DNA of 64,000 nt, from positions 154,847,064 to 154,911,063 of the forward strand of contig CM059186.1 of NCBI GenBank assembly GCA_030323885.1, given 5' to 3'. Shown in pieces: positions 1 through 11,052 of this stretch; within the stretch, counting starts at the first letter, position 1; each line of letters starts with the position of its first letter. This stretch comes from Branchipolynoe longqiensis (Eukaryota > Annelida > Polychaeta > Phyllodocida > Polynoidae). The notes under the pieces are model-generated. The model was not told the DNA's origin, searched no databases, and saw nothing but the letters and a program-made list of their open reading frames with translations. The position numbers and the translations under genes were made by a program.

Positions 1-309
1 CGTCTCCCGTGTTGGTAGATCTTGGCATCGTCGGTTCGAACCCTGGTCGAGTCAAACCAATGACTTAAAAATTGATACTTGTCACTTCCTAGCCTGGCAC
101 TCGGCACTATTAGGACAGGGCTAGGACTGGTTGGCTCAGTGTCAGGATAATGTGACTGAGTGGGATACCAGGTCATGGTGCGGGTGGCCTGGTCTCCCAA
201 TGGGGCAGCACTATAAAGTCGCCATGAGTGTGCACTGTCACATGTCAGTACCCGTCTTGAAAAGACCTTAGATGTTGCTAGGATGTAAAACAACAAACAA
301 ATAAAACAA
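1..309 (+). mobile_element. tRNA-derived SINE, type A, cut by window start
   Basis: The tRNA-like head starts within the window edge, so the A box is lost, but the B-box-like GGTTCGAACCC is present near 40. The common body follows (GACTGAGTGGGATACC, GGGGCAGCACTATAAAG), and the copy ends with the CAAACAAATAAAAC-type tail. It matches the full-length copy at 8912-9254 along its length. SINEs carry no protein and depend on a LINE for mobility. Confidence 0.9.
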
Positions 310-419
310 AACTCAAACTCAAAGACAAACTAACAAGACGTTGTCTTTCTGTATTACTTAACTATGTAATTATATGCTTTTTATGTTATAGAGTCCCTAG
401 GAACACAAGTTTCTACTGG

Positions 420-1515
420 TGTAACACAACGAGAAAGGGGGAGAGGTAGAGAGAAAGAGTGAGAGTTGGATCTGGGGATGTGGGGGAAGAGTAGGGAGAG
501 AGGAGACGGGGGATATGGAAGAGAGAAGGGAGTGAGGGGAGAGAAGAGGGGGCCAGAGGCAGAGAGAACGAGGGAGGTGAGGAGAGAGGTAGAGAAAGAG
601 AGCAAGAGGCGGGTTAAACCGAGGCATAGAGGGAAAAGGAGAGAACGTCTGGGGGAGTGTCAGAGAGGGGAAGAAAGCGGGAAAGACAAAAGTGGGAAGG
701 GCAGGAAGAGGGGGAGAGCAAGCGAAAAGGGGCGGGGTAACAAGGGAGAGGGGCAGAAAGAGAGGGATGTAGATGGGTGGAGATGGATAAAGGAGCAACG
801 AGATGGGAAAGAGGGCGTGTGAGGGAGAGGAAGGAATGGAGACAACAAGGCGGGGGGAGAAGGAGAGGAGTGGAGAAGGGAAAAGAGAGAGAGAAGGGCA
901 GCTAGAGAGGGAGAGAAAGGGGTAGAGAGAGGAGAGATTGTTGACGAGGAGCGAGGGAAACAAAGACACGATGGAGATAGGTGGAGGGAGGGATCGAGAA
1001 ACAGCTAGCTGTGTCCTGTCAGGCAGCTGTCGACAGTTGGAGACGACACTTCCACCGGGCCGACCCCACCCTACACGCAGCCGCCAACTGCTCCTGGGCC
1101 AAGGTTGGAAACTCAAGACACCAGAATGTCCTACAAGCCAAACACTCTCCTCCTCAACGACCGGCGAGCCGCCGGGCCCCTTCTGCCCTCGGGGACTTGG
1201 CCCAATTGGGCAGTCGGCCGGCTGGCGGAGGAAGGGGGTGGAGGATGGGAGGGGGGGGGGGGGAGGGGGGAGGACAGGGGGGCTGAGGAGGGGCGGGGAG
1301 AGGACAAGGAGGGATGGGGAGGGCACGGGGAGGGGGGAGGGAATGGGAGGAGGATGGAGTGGGGTTGAGGGAAGTAAGAGGAGGGGGAGGGAGGAGGAAG
1401 AGGAGAAGGAAGGGGAGGAGGAGGGAGGAGGAGGTAGGAGGAGGTGGGAGGAGAATGGGGATGGACGGGAGAAGGAGGAGGAGGGGGAGGAGGGGGGCAA
1501 TTTGAAGACTTTCAA
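420..1515. repeat. Polypurine (GA-rich) tract, + strand
   Basis: About 1.1 kb in which the + strand is overwhelmingly G and A (GGGAGAGG, GAGGAGGA motifs), with a short mixed-composition gap near 1000-1200. The long apparent open frames on both strands here are low-complexity Arg/Gly/Glu or Pro/Ser/Leu runs. I do not regard them as genes. Such tracts can form triplex or G-quadruplex structures; that is general knowledge and is not shown here. Confidence 0.9.
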
Positions 1516-1743
1516 TAGCCCCCCCCCCCACCCCAACACACACACACACACTCACCCATCCACCCATCCACCCACCCACCTCCTCCCGCTCCACCCTAAC
1601 AACCGGCAAACAATGCCGCCCTGCCAGTAGAGATGGCAAACACATCTAGCACTGTAGCGGTGTAGCGGTGCCGCAGGCGATGCATTTTTCTAATAAAAGT
1701 CAACAGCGGAGTAAAGTATGCGCCCGATAAGTCTGAGACTCCG

Positions 1744-2520
1744 TGTCTCTGCTCTCCCCTCCACCCCACCCCTCCCACCCCACACATATACTGCCTGTCC
1801 CACTCACACACATATATACACCCCCTCCCCTCCCCACCCATCACACCCCACACATATACTGCCTGTCCCACCCACACACATATATACACCCCGTCCCCTC
1901 CCCACCCCACACATATACTGCCTGTCCCACACACACACATATATACACCCCGTCCCCTCCCCACCCCACACATATACTGCCTGTTCACCCCACACACATA
2001 GATACACCCCGTCCCCTCCCCCACCCCACAGAGATACTGCCTGTCCCACCCACACACATATAAACACCCCCACCCCTCCCACCCCACACATATACTGGCT
2101 GTCCCACTCACACACATATATACACCCCCTCCCCTCCCCACCCATCACACCCCACACATATACTGCCTGTCCCCCACACACACATATATACACCCCGTCC
2201 CCTCCCCCACCCCTCCCACCCCACACATATACTGCCTGTCCCCAACCACAACATATATACACCCCCACCCCTCCCACCCCACAAATATACTGCCTGTCCC
2301 ACCCACACACATATATACACCCCTCCCCTCCCCACCCCACAGATATACTGCCTGTCCCACCCTACACACATATATACACCCCCTCCCTCCCCACCCCACA
2401 CATATACTGCCTGTCCCACCCCACACACATTATACACCCGTCCCCTCCCCACCCCACACATATACTGCCTGTTCCACTCACACACACATATACACCCCAC
2501 TCCACCCGCACACATATACA
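1744..2520. repeat. 58/68-bp CA-rich minisatellite, about 12 units
   Basis: The landmark ACTGCCTGTCCCAC recurs at 1790, 1858, 1917, 1976, 2036, 2094, 2162, 2231, 2289, 2347, 2406 and 2464. Spacing is 58-60 bp with occasional 68-69-bp units that carry an extra CCATCACACC segment. Each unit has CACACACATATATACACCCC. The array gives long in-frame Pro/His/Tyr/Thr translations that are shadows of the repeat. Confidence 0.93.
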
Positions 2521-2751
2521 CACAGACCCCTCCGGGGGGAAATGCCACCAAAGGACCCATCTCTGACACACACAAATCTCAGTCTGTCCACGCATATATT
2601 ACTTATAATATAAACTTTATATTAAGAAAACTGATATAAAATTCACGCCTGTTTCCCTAGATAAACTCTCTCTCTGCCATAACCGTAAGCTGTTTATTAT
2701 CTTAAAAGATAAACAATTATACGAGTATAATTATCCGTAAACCGATTATCC

Positions 2752-3000
2752 ATGAACTGTATATCATATATCACATATCATATATCATATCATATATCAT
2801 ACATGGTATATCATATATCATATTCAAATATCATACACATTACACATTACATATTACATATACACACATATACATATATATTACATATTACATATTACAT
2901 ATTACATATTATATATTATATATTACATATTACATATTACATATTATATATTATATATTATATATTATATATTATATATTATATATTATTATTATATATA
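2752..3000. repeat. AT-rich microsatellite cluster (ATATC, TATTACA units)
   Basis: CATATATCAT units grade into ACATATT/ATATATT repeats for about 250 bp. The sequence is simple, with no coding character. Confidence 0.9.
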
Positions 3001-3183
3001 ACGCTCGTTCACTTCACTTTATTTTCAGTGGCGGCGATGAATTACTAGTAAAGCGGGCCCCGATCCATCGCCATTCCCGTCTGAGACCATCTATAATGAC
3101 GGTGTTTGTAAAGCGGATGCCTGTCACGTGGTCAAACTGACAGCCACTTCAAGTTCAAGTCAGCCCCGGGCAATAATCTCCCC

Positions 3184-3965
3184 ATGTAGATCCCCCCTCC
3201 CCCTTCCACTCCTTCCTCCCTCCTGCCCTCCCCCTTCCACTCCTTCCTCCCTCCTGCCCTCCCCCTTCCACTCCTTCCTCCCTCCTCCTGTCCCCCTTCC
3301 ACTCCTTCCTCCCTCCTCCTGCCCCCTTCCATTCCTTCCTCCCTCCTCCTGCCCTCCCCTTTCCACTCCTTCCTCCCTCCTCCTGCCCTCCCCCTTCCAT
3401 TCCTTCCTCCCTCCTCCTGCCCTCTCCACTCCTTCCTCCCTCCTCCTGCCCTCCCCTTTCCACTCCTTCCTCCCTCCTCCTGCCCCCCCTTTCCATTTCC
3501 TCCTCCCACCCTCACTGCCCTCCCCCTCTCCACTCCTTCCTCACTCCTCCTCCGGCCCTCCCCCTTCCATTCCTTCCTCCCTCCTCCCTCCCTCTCCCCT
3601 CCCTCTGTCCTCCCCTCTCCTACTATCTCCTCCCTCCTTCCGCTCTCCTCCCTTCCACTCCTCCTCCTCCCCTCCTTCCCTCCTCCCCACCTCCCCTCCT
3701 CCCTTCCTCCCTTCCTCCCTTCCTTCCTTCCTCCCATCCTCCTTCCTCCCTCCTTCCTCCCTTCCTTCCTTCCTCCCCTCCTCCCTTCCTCCCTCCCTTC
3801 TCCCTTCCTTCCTTCCTCCCCTCCTCCCTTCCTTCCTTCCTTCCTCCACCCCCCATTCCACTCCTTCCTCCCTCCTCCTGTCCCCCTTCCACTCCTTCCC
3901 TCCTCCTCTTGCCCTCCCCTTCCACTCCTTCCTCCCTCCCTCCTCCCTCCTGCTTTCCTTACCTC
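3184..3965. repeat. Polypyrimidine (CT-rich) minisatellite
   Basis: About 780 bp in which the + strand is almost wholly C and T. The core CCACTCCTTCCTCCCTCCTG repeats with a period of roughly 30 bp in the first half and decays to CTTCC repeats in the second half. Minus-strand open frames here (Gly/Arg/Glu only) are repeat artefacts. Confidence 0.92.
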
Positions 3966-4056
3966 CTGCCTCGTGTCCGCCATTCCCGCTCTTCTCTCAC
4001 TCCTTCCGTCAATCCTTTTACTACCCCTCCCACCTCCATCACAGACCTTGTGCACG

Positions 4057-4760
4057 AGTGGGAGAGGTGATGGGAAGGGAAAGGGGAAGGGGGGAAGGGG
4101 AAATGGGAAAGGGGACAGCAGAGAGGGGGAAATGGAAAGGAGGAACGGAAGGGGAAGGGTGGAAGGAAAAGGAGAGGGAGAAGGGGAGTGAAGAGAGGGA
4201 TGTGAGGGTTGGAAGAGAGGGGAGACGGGGAGAGGGACAGGGGAGAGGAATAGATGGGCGGAGGAAGAGGAGGCATCGGAGGGTGGGAGGGGAGGGTATT
4301 AGGGGGAGAGAGATGTTGGGGGCAAGGGAGGAAGGGGAGGGAATTGGGGTGTCTATGAGGGGCGGAATAAAGGGTGGGGGGGAGAGAAAGGTGGGAGGGA
4401 GAGGAAGAGAGGGGAAGAGAGAATGACAGTGGCGGGAGTGGGAAGGTGGAGATGGAGATGGAAGGGAGAGGCAGAGGCAGAGGCAGAGGCAGAGGCAGAA
4501 GGAGATGGAGAGGGAGAGGGAGGGGGAGGGAGAAGGAGAGGGAAAGGGAGAGGGAGGGGGAGAGGGAGAGGGAGAGGGAGAGGCAGAGGGAGAAGGAGAG
4601 GGAGGGGGAGGGGGAGGGAGGGGGAGAGGGAGGGGAAGAGAGCGCATGAAGGGCATAGGGCGGGGTGGGAGAGAATGGTGTGAGGGGAGAGGAGAACGAA
4701 AGGGAGGGGTGGACTGGAAGGGAAGGGGGGTATGAATGGTAGAGAGGGGGCACGGGAAGG
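4057..4760. repeat. Polypurine tract facing the polypyrimidine tract
   Basis: About 700 bp of G/A-rich + strand, including a GAGGCA hexamer array near 4466-4500 and GGGAGA repeats. It lies about 90 bp after the CT-rich block, so the purine-rich strand switches near 4.0 kb. Confidence 0.92.
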
Positions 4761-5030
4761 GGTGAGACTGAGAGGCGCAGTGTTTTGTCTGCTGTGGGAT
4801 TTTACTATATATATGAGAAGGCACAACACATTCTGCGCAGTCCGAGACAAAATTTGTGTTGGTATCAAATTACGAATAAAAGATGATAGATCGGCGAGGT
4901 TCTCTTATTATATATATGAATGTATATATATATCTATATATATGAATGTATATATATGTATATATCTATATATATCTATATATATATATGGATATATATC
5001 TTCTTAAAACCACTTATTACATGGATTGGA

Positions 5031-5138
5031 CGCGAGGGGATGATTCGGTAGAGCGCATGCTTCCCGTGCGGAAGATCGGGAGTTTAAATCCTAGCCGAGT
5101 CAAAGCAATGACATAAAATTAACACTTGTCGCTATAGT
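5031..5138 (+). mobile_element. SINE type B head fragment
   Basis: Head of the second tRNA-like type (TTCGGTAGAGCGC, then GGAAGATCGGGAGTT) followed by GAGTCAAAGCAATGACATAAA. The body is missing, and the sequence runs straight into a MITE fragment. Confidence 0.75.
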
Positions 5139-5387
5139 ATAGGCCTCATCAGTCACATGTTCTATTAAACTGACTTAGTATGGCCCTTCTGTGCAGCACC
5201 AAACCCTTAGTAAATGCACCAATAGGATGAAGTAATGAATTCATTGATTATTCTGTATATGCTTCCCCAAATGATGTGTTAATGCACCAATATCTAAGTT
5301 GGCTATATCGACGTTTTACAATCAAATTTAAGTAAGTGTTTTCGCTTTGAAAAATAATGTTTCATCGGACACCGCAACTTTAAATAA
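5139..5387. mobile_element. TTAA-type MITE, partial
   Basis: Matches the interior and right end of the TTAA MITE family (see 26523-26869): GTTCTATTAAACTGACTTAG, then GCACCAATATCTAAGTTGG, ending CATCGGACACCGCAACTTTAA. Confidence 0.75.
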
Positions 5388-5458
5388 ACGTAAATATAAC
5401 CAAATAAATATGGACACTATGCAAGCATATAAATATCTCTAAATGACTTAAATATATA

Positions 5459-5491
5459 TAACATATATATATATATATATATATAAATATG

Positions 5492-5526
<35 letters not shown>

Positions 5527-5610
5527 ATATATATGAATATATAAACGACAATTCAAACACATATATCATTCACATAATATATATATAGCAATTACATAAA
5601 CATATATAAC
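5459..5610. repeat. (TA)n microsatellites
   Basis: Two (TA)n runs separated by AAATATGAAT, followed by AT-rich sequence. Confidence 0.9.
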
Positions 5611-5630
5611 ATAATAACATATCTATACAC

Positions 5631-6355
5631 ATAGTCCGATGGTTTTGAGCTTCTGCCATTTTCTGAGGTAAATATATTAGGTTATAATCTACCTGACTTC
5701 AGCTTGGAGTAACTTTGAATTAAAATGCTTAACTTAGGAGATATTTGAAGTGTAAAAAGACCAAATTAATGTTGGCATGCAGGTCAAAACTCTGACTCCA
5801 TAGGCTTCAACAGTAACACGTTCTATTAAATTGACTCAGTGTTCCCTTATATACAGCAACACATAATTGTGCATGTTGGCTGGAGGCTAACATGGGTAAT
5901 TTGCTCACGAGGTTGGTCTATTTTTAACTTTCCTCATGGTGTAATTCTTGCTTTACCTTCACTCTGCCTTCACCGCTGCTACTGTCTGCTTCGCTTTCCC
6001 CACCCACTCACCCACTTACTAGGGGGGTGAGCGCTGATTCCCGACCTGCTCTACCATGAACTCACATTTAAAGAACTCACTCCATCTGGTGGCGCATTCC
6101 AGTCAGCACCTGATTCTCGGCCATAGTAGCCGCCTGATTCATTATTGCTGGACCTACATCGGTTCCCGACTTGTTTAAAAAAATTAAATTTCTATTAATC
6201 CATATCTGTCTCTGTCTCTCTTTTCCTACGTCAACCGAGTGTAGCGAATTAATAGCTGAACCAGTATATATGTTGGATGTGTAGACTCAAATCTAGATAA
6301 ATATTTTGCTTTCGAAAATGTGATGTTTTTTTTATCGGATTATGCAACTTTAATT
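5631..6355. mobile_element. TTAA-type MITE interrupted by unrelated DNA
   Basis: The left half is 5631-5875 (ATAGTCCGATGGTTTTGAGC to GCAACACATAATTG). The right end resumes about 6238 and finishes with CGGATTATGCAACTTTAA. The 5881-6237 segment does not belong to the family and was probably inserted later; it contains no recognised repeat. Confidence 0.75.
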
Positions 6356-6880
6356 TAACATAAGTTCTGAGCCTAAAAAACTCTAGTGAATTTCCTGCAA
6401 AGCTATGCGTAAGTTTCGACGTGACAGAATTCTAAACGTGTTGATGTTGAACAGTCTAAACAACCTCAATTACGCCCAGTCCTCGACGCAACACGCGGGA
6501 CCACCCACGTGACTGTGACGCACATAGTAAGTTTAGTTACCCAGGCCAGGCGTTTGGTTGATAAATCTGTCACTGTCAGATATTTGGCAGTGGCCAGACC
6601 AACCATGCAGACACCGCCAGACACGAACCGGTGCTAAGTAACAGCAGACTCACATGCATAACTATTGGTAATAAAAAGAAATGATTTAAAAAGATGGCAA
6701 CAAGCACAATCTCTTAGCCAAACTGAAATAAAATTTGTCAGCCCTACATGTATCAGGATTAGAAAAACAAAAACAAATCTATGTTATCAATTAAATCTTA
6801 CACAGCTTTATCAGTAATTAGACAATTAGATGTTGAGTTATAGGATTGTGGTCATGGATTGAATATATATATATATATGA
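6356..6880. other. Unassigned sequence
   Basis: I see no repeat family, long frame or RNA gene. It ends in a short (TA)n run at about 6863-6879. Confidence 0.6.
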
Positions 6881-6977
6881 TTGGTTGTTTGGGTTTTAGG
6901 TCCTGGCAACATCTAAGGTCATATTAGGACGGGTACCGATCTATAACTGTGCGCACTCATGGCGACTTAATAGTGAT
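6881..6977 (-). mobile_element. SINE 3' fragment
   Basis: Minus-orientation SINE 3' portion (GTCCTGGCAACATCTAAGG, GACGGGTACCG, CTCATGGCGACTTAATAG), broken off in the middle of the body. Confidence 0.85.
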
Positions 6978-8495
6978 AATTGATATGATATTGATAAGGA
7001 CTGCCTTCAATACAACCTGAACAAATGTCATCTCAACACAGAAACCTGGTAGATAGTAGTCAAGGACAGGAGTTCATGTCGTCCTTCTTTTTACAAAGGC
7101 ACAACACAGTTTCAAACTGAGTGTCCATCTCAAGCTAAACAAAACATCAACAGAGGAAACATCGTCTCCTTCACCTACCAGACTCTCTGACTGCAGTTAC
7201 ACACATGTCCAACATGTGACCATTATCAATGAGTTTACAACAAATGATGAGTTGCATTCATCATCGCCACCGATGGACAACCAGGTAGAAGATATGGCAA
7301 CACTCGTGTCATATTCATCATCATCATCATCATCATGCTGTCGGTCGCGATGCGACAAAGACTGCTTTCATTACTTGACTGCCGCTCTCCATTTGAACAT
7401 TTCATGAAAGCTGCCTGCAAAAGTGTTGAAGTGCTGCTGGCTTTTGCAAGTTACCAGCGGCACTCTCTCGGGGAGCAAATAGAGGTTTCACACCGGCAAG
7501 AACATGTCAAGACAGGCGCAAAACTATTTGTCCCTGCAGTGGCTGGTCGGGAGATGTTGGGAGTTCCATACATCAACCGCCCTTAATGCTGCCACAGTGA
7601 CATGGTTTTCTGTTTAGGGTTTGCTCCCTTAGCCTTCGGTTCTGTCAAGGACCTGTACCACAAGGCAGTGGTTTGGACACTGCAAGGCAGGGGCGTCAAA
7701 CTCCCTGCATACCCATTACTACATCAATATTATACGGATTGACGTACATATTTTCGTGTCTTTTATAATACTAACTGCTGTATGAGCAAGCAGCACAGAA
7801 ACATCTAGATCCATGGGGACACAGGTCTAGTGACAGCGCATGTGACTACAGTCAACATGGGCATGTTGCCATCTACTTACACCTGTAAAGTGGCAACACT
7901 TGGCAAGTTCCATGACACTTGCTTTTCTTTGTTACTTTTTAATTTAGTTAAAAAAAGATGATTTATTCAGCAATGTCGCAAAAGGTCAACTAAATACAGT
8001 ATTAAGCACGAGTTCAGTAACGGAACAGACATGTTACACTACAAGCCCGCCCCCCCCCCCCCCACCTACCACCACCTACCACCACAAACAAAGGAAGAAT
8101 TGATTGATGACGGTTTTACGCTGTGTCAGCAGCAAAGGCCATATTAACAGCAACAAGAAATACTGGCATTTATTCTGTCACTTTTGTTTCACGAAAAGGT
8201 GGGTTAACCATATTTATCTGTTTATAGTGAAATTTCAACGGTCCGGTTTGTGTCAGATGACAGCAAAAAATGATTTAAGTTACAATTTTCAATTGGTTAA
8301 GTTTATGTCAAGTGATATCAAAATGTAACCAGCAAAACATAGCCAAAGTTACAAGACGTGATATAGCCCAGTTGTTCTTAGGAACTCTCAAATTTTTCTA
8401 AGTTTTACATTGTTAAAAATGTTTCACATCTTATTTACATTCAAACATTTTTGAAGCAAGGCCATTAAATCTACACAATATAGAAATGTGTCGAA
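6978..8495. other. Unassigned mixed-composition region
   Basis: About 1.5 kb with moderately balanced composition and a short (ATC)n run at 7316-7335. Small frames at 7216-7407 and 7335-7586 (+) overlap each other and match no family I recognise. A 14-base C run lies near 8048. This may be degraded gene or transposon sequence. Confidence 0.4.
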
Positions 8496-8561
8496 TTGCC
8501 AGTGGACAATTACACCCATTTTTTCGGCAGGTTGCCATGTCCAAAACAAACTAAACAAACA

Positions 8562-8760
8562 ATGCTTATGTCGTGGGTTCGAGTCCCGCTCCAGGCTCAA
8601 TATTTCCCATTTTCATCACCCCCACGACATAAGCATCCTGGTCACGGGACCAGTGTCATGGGGGTGATGAAAATGGGAAAATTGCGCCTAGAGCGGGACT
8701 CGAACTCACATCTCTTTGCATTCCGGGCGAGTGTGCTAACCATTACACCACCTTGGCCAT
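8562..8760 (-). mobile_element. Fold-back copy of the Gln-like tRNA-derived SINE
   Basis: The minus strand carries a tRNA-like head (GGTGTAATGGTTAGCAC and GAGTTCGAGTCCCGCTC) and a tail reading CCCATTTTCATCACCCCCAT. An inverted second copy of the T-arm plus tail lies at 8573-8628. The two arms (8573-8628 and 8653-8710) pair as a hairpin. See also the copies at 46956 and 47277. Confidence 0.75.
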
Positions 8761-8814
8761 CCCGTCTGGTTAATTAGATAAGTCAGGATCCGATTCTTAT
8801 CAGGCTTCAAACCT

Positions 8815-9476
8815 GTTGGTTGGTTGTTGGAACTTAACGTCCTGGAAACATCTGAGGTCATATCAGAACTTGTGACGGTGCGCGCGCATGGTGACTTTAT
8901 AGTGCTGCCCCGACCAGACGGGATGGCCGAATGAGTTGGAGCGTCCATCTCCCATGCTGGGAGATCGTGGGGTCGTGGGTTCGAACCCTGGTCTAGTCAA
9001 ACCAATGACTTGAAAATTGATACTTGTTGCGTCCTAGCCTGGCGCTCGGCATTATTAGGAGAAGCCAAGGACTGGTTGGCTCAGAGTCTTGATAATGTGA
9101 CTGAGTGGGATATCAGGTCATGGTGCCAGCGGCATGGTTTCCCAGTGGGACAGCACTATAAAGTCACCATGAGTGTGCACTCTCACAAGTCGGTACCCGT
9201 CCTGATATGACCTTAGATGTTGCTAGGACGTAAAACAACAATCAAACAAACAAATATAGTGCTGCCCCACTGGGTACCATGCCACCAGCACCATGACCTG
9301 ATATCCAACTCAGTCATATTATCCTGACACGGAGCCAACCAGTCCTTGCCCTATCCTAATAATGGCGAGCGCTTGACTAGGAAGAGACAAGTATCAATCT
9401 TTAGGTCATTGGTTTTACTTGACCAGGGTTCGACCGGGAGACCGGCACTCAACTCATTTGGCCATCCCGTCTGGTC
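8815..9476 (-). mobile_element. SINE type A, host of a nested SINE
   Basis: A minus-orientation SINE in two parts, 8815-8911 and 9255-9476, ending in the type A head GGCCATCCCGTCTGGTC. It is flanked by a 12-bp target-site duplication with one mismatch: GGCTTCAAACCT at 8803-8814 and GGCTTCACACCT at 9477-9488. The 8912-9254 SINE interrupts it. Confidence 0.92.
8912..9254 (+). mobile_element. Full-length tRNA-derived SINE, type A (reference copy)
   Basis: Both ends are fixed by a perfect 14-bp target-site duplication, TATAGTGCTGCCCC, at 8898-8911 and 9255-9268, giving a 343-bp element. The head has an A-box-like TGGCCGAATGAGTTGG and a B-box-like GGTTCGAACCC, i.e. an internal Pol III promoter derived from a tRNA with a long variable arm (Ser or Leu type). 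The body includes GACTGAGTGGGATATC and CAGCACTATAAAGTC. The 3' end is GATGTTGCTAGGACGTAAAA plus CAAA repeats, as expected for LINE-mediated target-primed reverse transcription. Confidence 0.95.
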
Positions 9477-9489
9477 GGCTTCACACCTT

Positions 9490-9945
9490 TCAATCTATCA
9501 TGCCTCTATCTTAACTTAGTCATGCTCTCATGACAATCAATTCATAACTAGATATACCCACAGTAAATCTGTATACATTCATCGCCTAACATGACTTTCT
9601 TAATTCACACTGGAAATCTCGATGGCGGTTAAATTCTTTCAAATGTAATACAATGAGCATAAGAACCCTACCCTCAACAAAAACATTTCAATCTTCCAAT
9701 AATCTTATTGAAGTGATTAGGTTACAAATGTAATTAAACAAGAACAAAAAGCAACAATTTTAATAGCGGTAATAGCTGGTTTATCAAATGCTCAACGCCT
9801 CCACTGGATCTATCCACAGTTATCTAGAGGTATAACATACTTATACATATATTATTCATGAATGTAATTCTCCTGCTAATTAATTGCTATTTTATTCTAT
9901 TATACTACTGCTCCTGTAACCTCCTTTCATTTGTTCCTTTGTACT
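9490..9945. other. Unassigned AT-rich sequence
   Basis: No repeat family recognised. It leads into the pyrimidine tract in front of the candidate exon at 9949. Confidence 0.5.
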
Positions 9946-9948
9946 TAG

Positions 9949-10077
9949 GTTACTGGAGGCTGGGATGCGGCCTGGAGTGCAGGAGGTCTGTTTCCAAGCA
10001 GCCCCCCACTCCCCTCCTGCCCTCCAGGTGGCTCCTCACCCCCTACTATCTCCCCATTTTGCCACCAATTTTGCTGA
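9949..10077 (+). CDS. Candidate 3'-terminal exon (unrecognised)
   Basis: A pyrimidine-rich stretch (CCTCCTTTCATTTGTTCC, then TTTGTACTTAG) ends in AG at 9947-9948 and looks like a good 3' splice site. From 9949 a phase-0 frame of 42 codons (VTGGWDAAWSAGGLFP, then a Pro/Ser-rich stretch) ends at TGA 10075-10077. An AATAAA starts at 10077, overlapping the stop, which is unusually close for a poly(A) signal. A second frame is also open to 10088. The family is not recognised and no upstream exon is visible in the window. A chance match is quite possible. Confidence 0.22.
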   Translation, partial: VTGGWDAAWSAGGLFPSSPPLPSCPPGGSSPPTISPFCHQFC

Positions 10078-10082
10078 ATAAA
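10077..10082 (+). promoter_or_regulatory. Possible poly(A) signal AATAAA
   Basis: A canonical hexamer just after the candidate exon. In AT-rich DNA this hexamer is common, so its meaning rests on the splice-acceptor-plus-frame context. Confidence 0.2.
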
Positions 10083-10290
10083 ATGTAATGGTACGTCAAA
10101 AGGGCCAGCCATAGTTTTATGCTCGATCCAAATACTTGCCTCCTATTTTGTTATGGAAGGAAATCATAACACACACATATTACCGACATTGCACAGATAT
10201 ACAAACGACAAGTTATAATTAGTTTGGAATGACAATATCTCGGGCTGGCCCATAAGACCCGCCACTCCATTTATTAACCAAACATTGACG

Positions 10291-10457
10291 CTCGAATGAC
10301 CGGCTGGTTACCAGCAGGATCTGACCTACCAGTAGCAAGACCACGCCACTATAAAGTCGTCATGAGTGCACACTGTCACAAGTCGGCACTCGTCGTGATT
10401 TGCCCATGGATGTTCCTAGGATATCAAACCCCAACAAACAAACAAGCAAACAAACAG
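10291..10457 (+). mobile_element. SINE 3' portion, degenerate
   Basis: CCACTATAAAGTCGTCATGA, CACTGTCACAAGTCGGCACT and a CAAACAAACAAG tail match the SINE 3' half. The head is missing. Confidence 0.8.
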
Positions 10458-11050
10458 GTCCGTCGTACTAAAATTCATCGATGTCCAGCCTACAACGCAC
10501 TTTGCTAATATTTAACTAATCCTGTTAAAAGTGCTGATCTTTTTATTTTTATTTTTATTTTTTATTGACGAGGTATTTACTCTGCCCATAACGTATAAGC
10601 TCCCGTGAGGGTGCTTGTTTTCAACGCTGGACAAGATGATCTAGATGCGGTAAGACGAATGCGGTAAGACAGGGGCGCCATTTCCGGATAGTGACGACTC
10701 AGGGAACGCACCAGGTAGGCACTCTTCATTAGGGATAACACTGGTGTATTAAAATATACACCACATATCCATGGTGCACTGCGTCACTCTGCGGATAACA
10801 ACAGCAGAGATAGGTTCAAAATAAGTGACCTTCCAATTCCAATACACCACACATGCGCACGCACCGTTATCTGCCCACCCACCCAGATCCAAACACCCGG
10901 ATGAAGGGAAGGAGGTTGGGGGGGGGGGGGGGGGGGCTACGCTGCATCGACCAAACCAAACAAGAACTCGTGTAATAGAAACATCCAACCGCAAATAGTG
11001 CTAAAGCCAAATTTCAGTCATTCACATACACCACTGAGAAACCACTACTT
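10458..11050. other. Unassigned sequence with G homopolymer
   Basis: No family recognised. A run of about 18 G lies at 10918-10936. Confidence 0.5.
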
Positions 11051-11052
11051 GT

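Noticed and set aside
397..1645. Long open frames on both strands (up to 384 codons) in the GA-rich block
   Set aside because: Composition is only Pro/Ser/Leu or Gly/Glu/Arg from a polypurine repeat. No domain, no start context, no splice signals.
1596..2595. 282-codon plus frame and several Gly/Cys/Tyr minus frames
   Set aside because: They follow the 58/68-bp minisatellite unit exactly.
3128..4868. 432-codon plus frame and minus frames of 260-307 codons
   Set aside because: They lie on polypyrimidine/polypurine tracts and use only a few residue types.
7216..7586. Overlapping 63- and 83-codon frames
   Set aside because: Overlapping in different frames around an (ATC)n run, with no recognisable domain. 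Left as unassigned.
8912..8990. tRNA gene candidates at SINE heads (also the type B heads)
   Set aside because: A- and B-box-like motifs are present, but the heads are fused to a repeated body and there are dozens of copies with diverged arms. These are SINE promoters.
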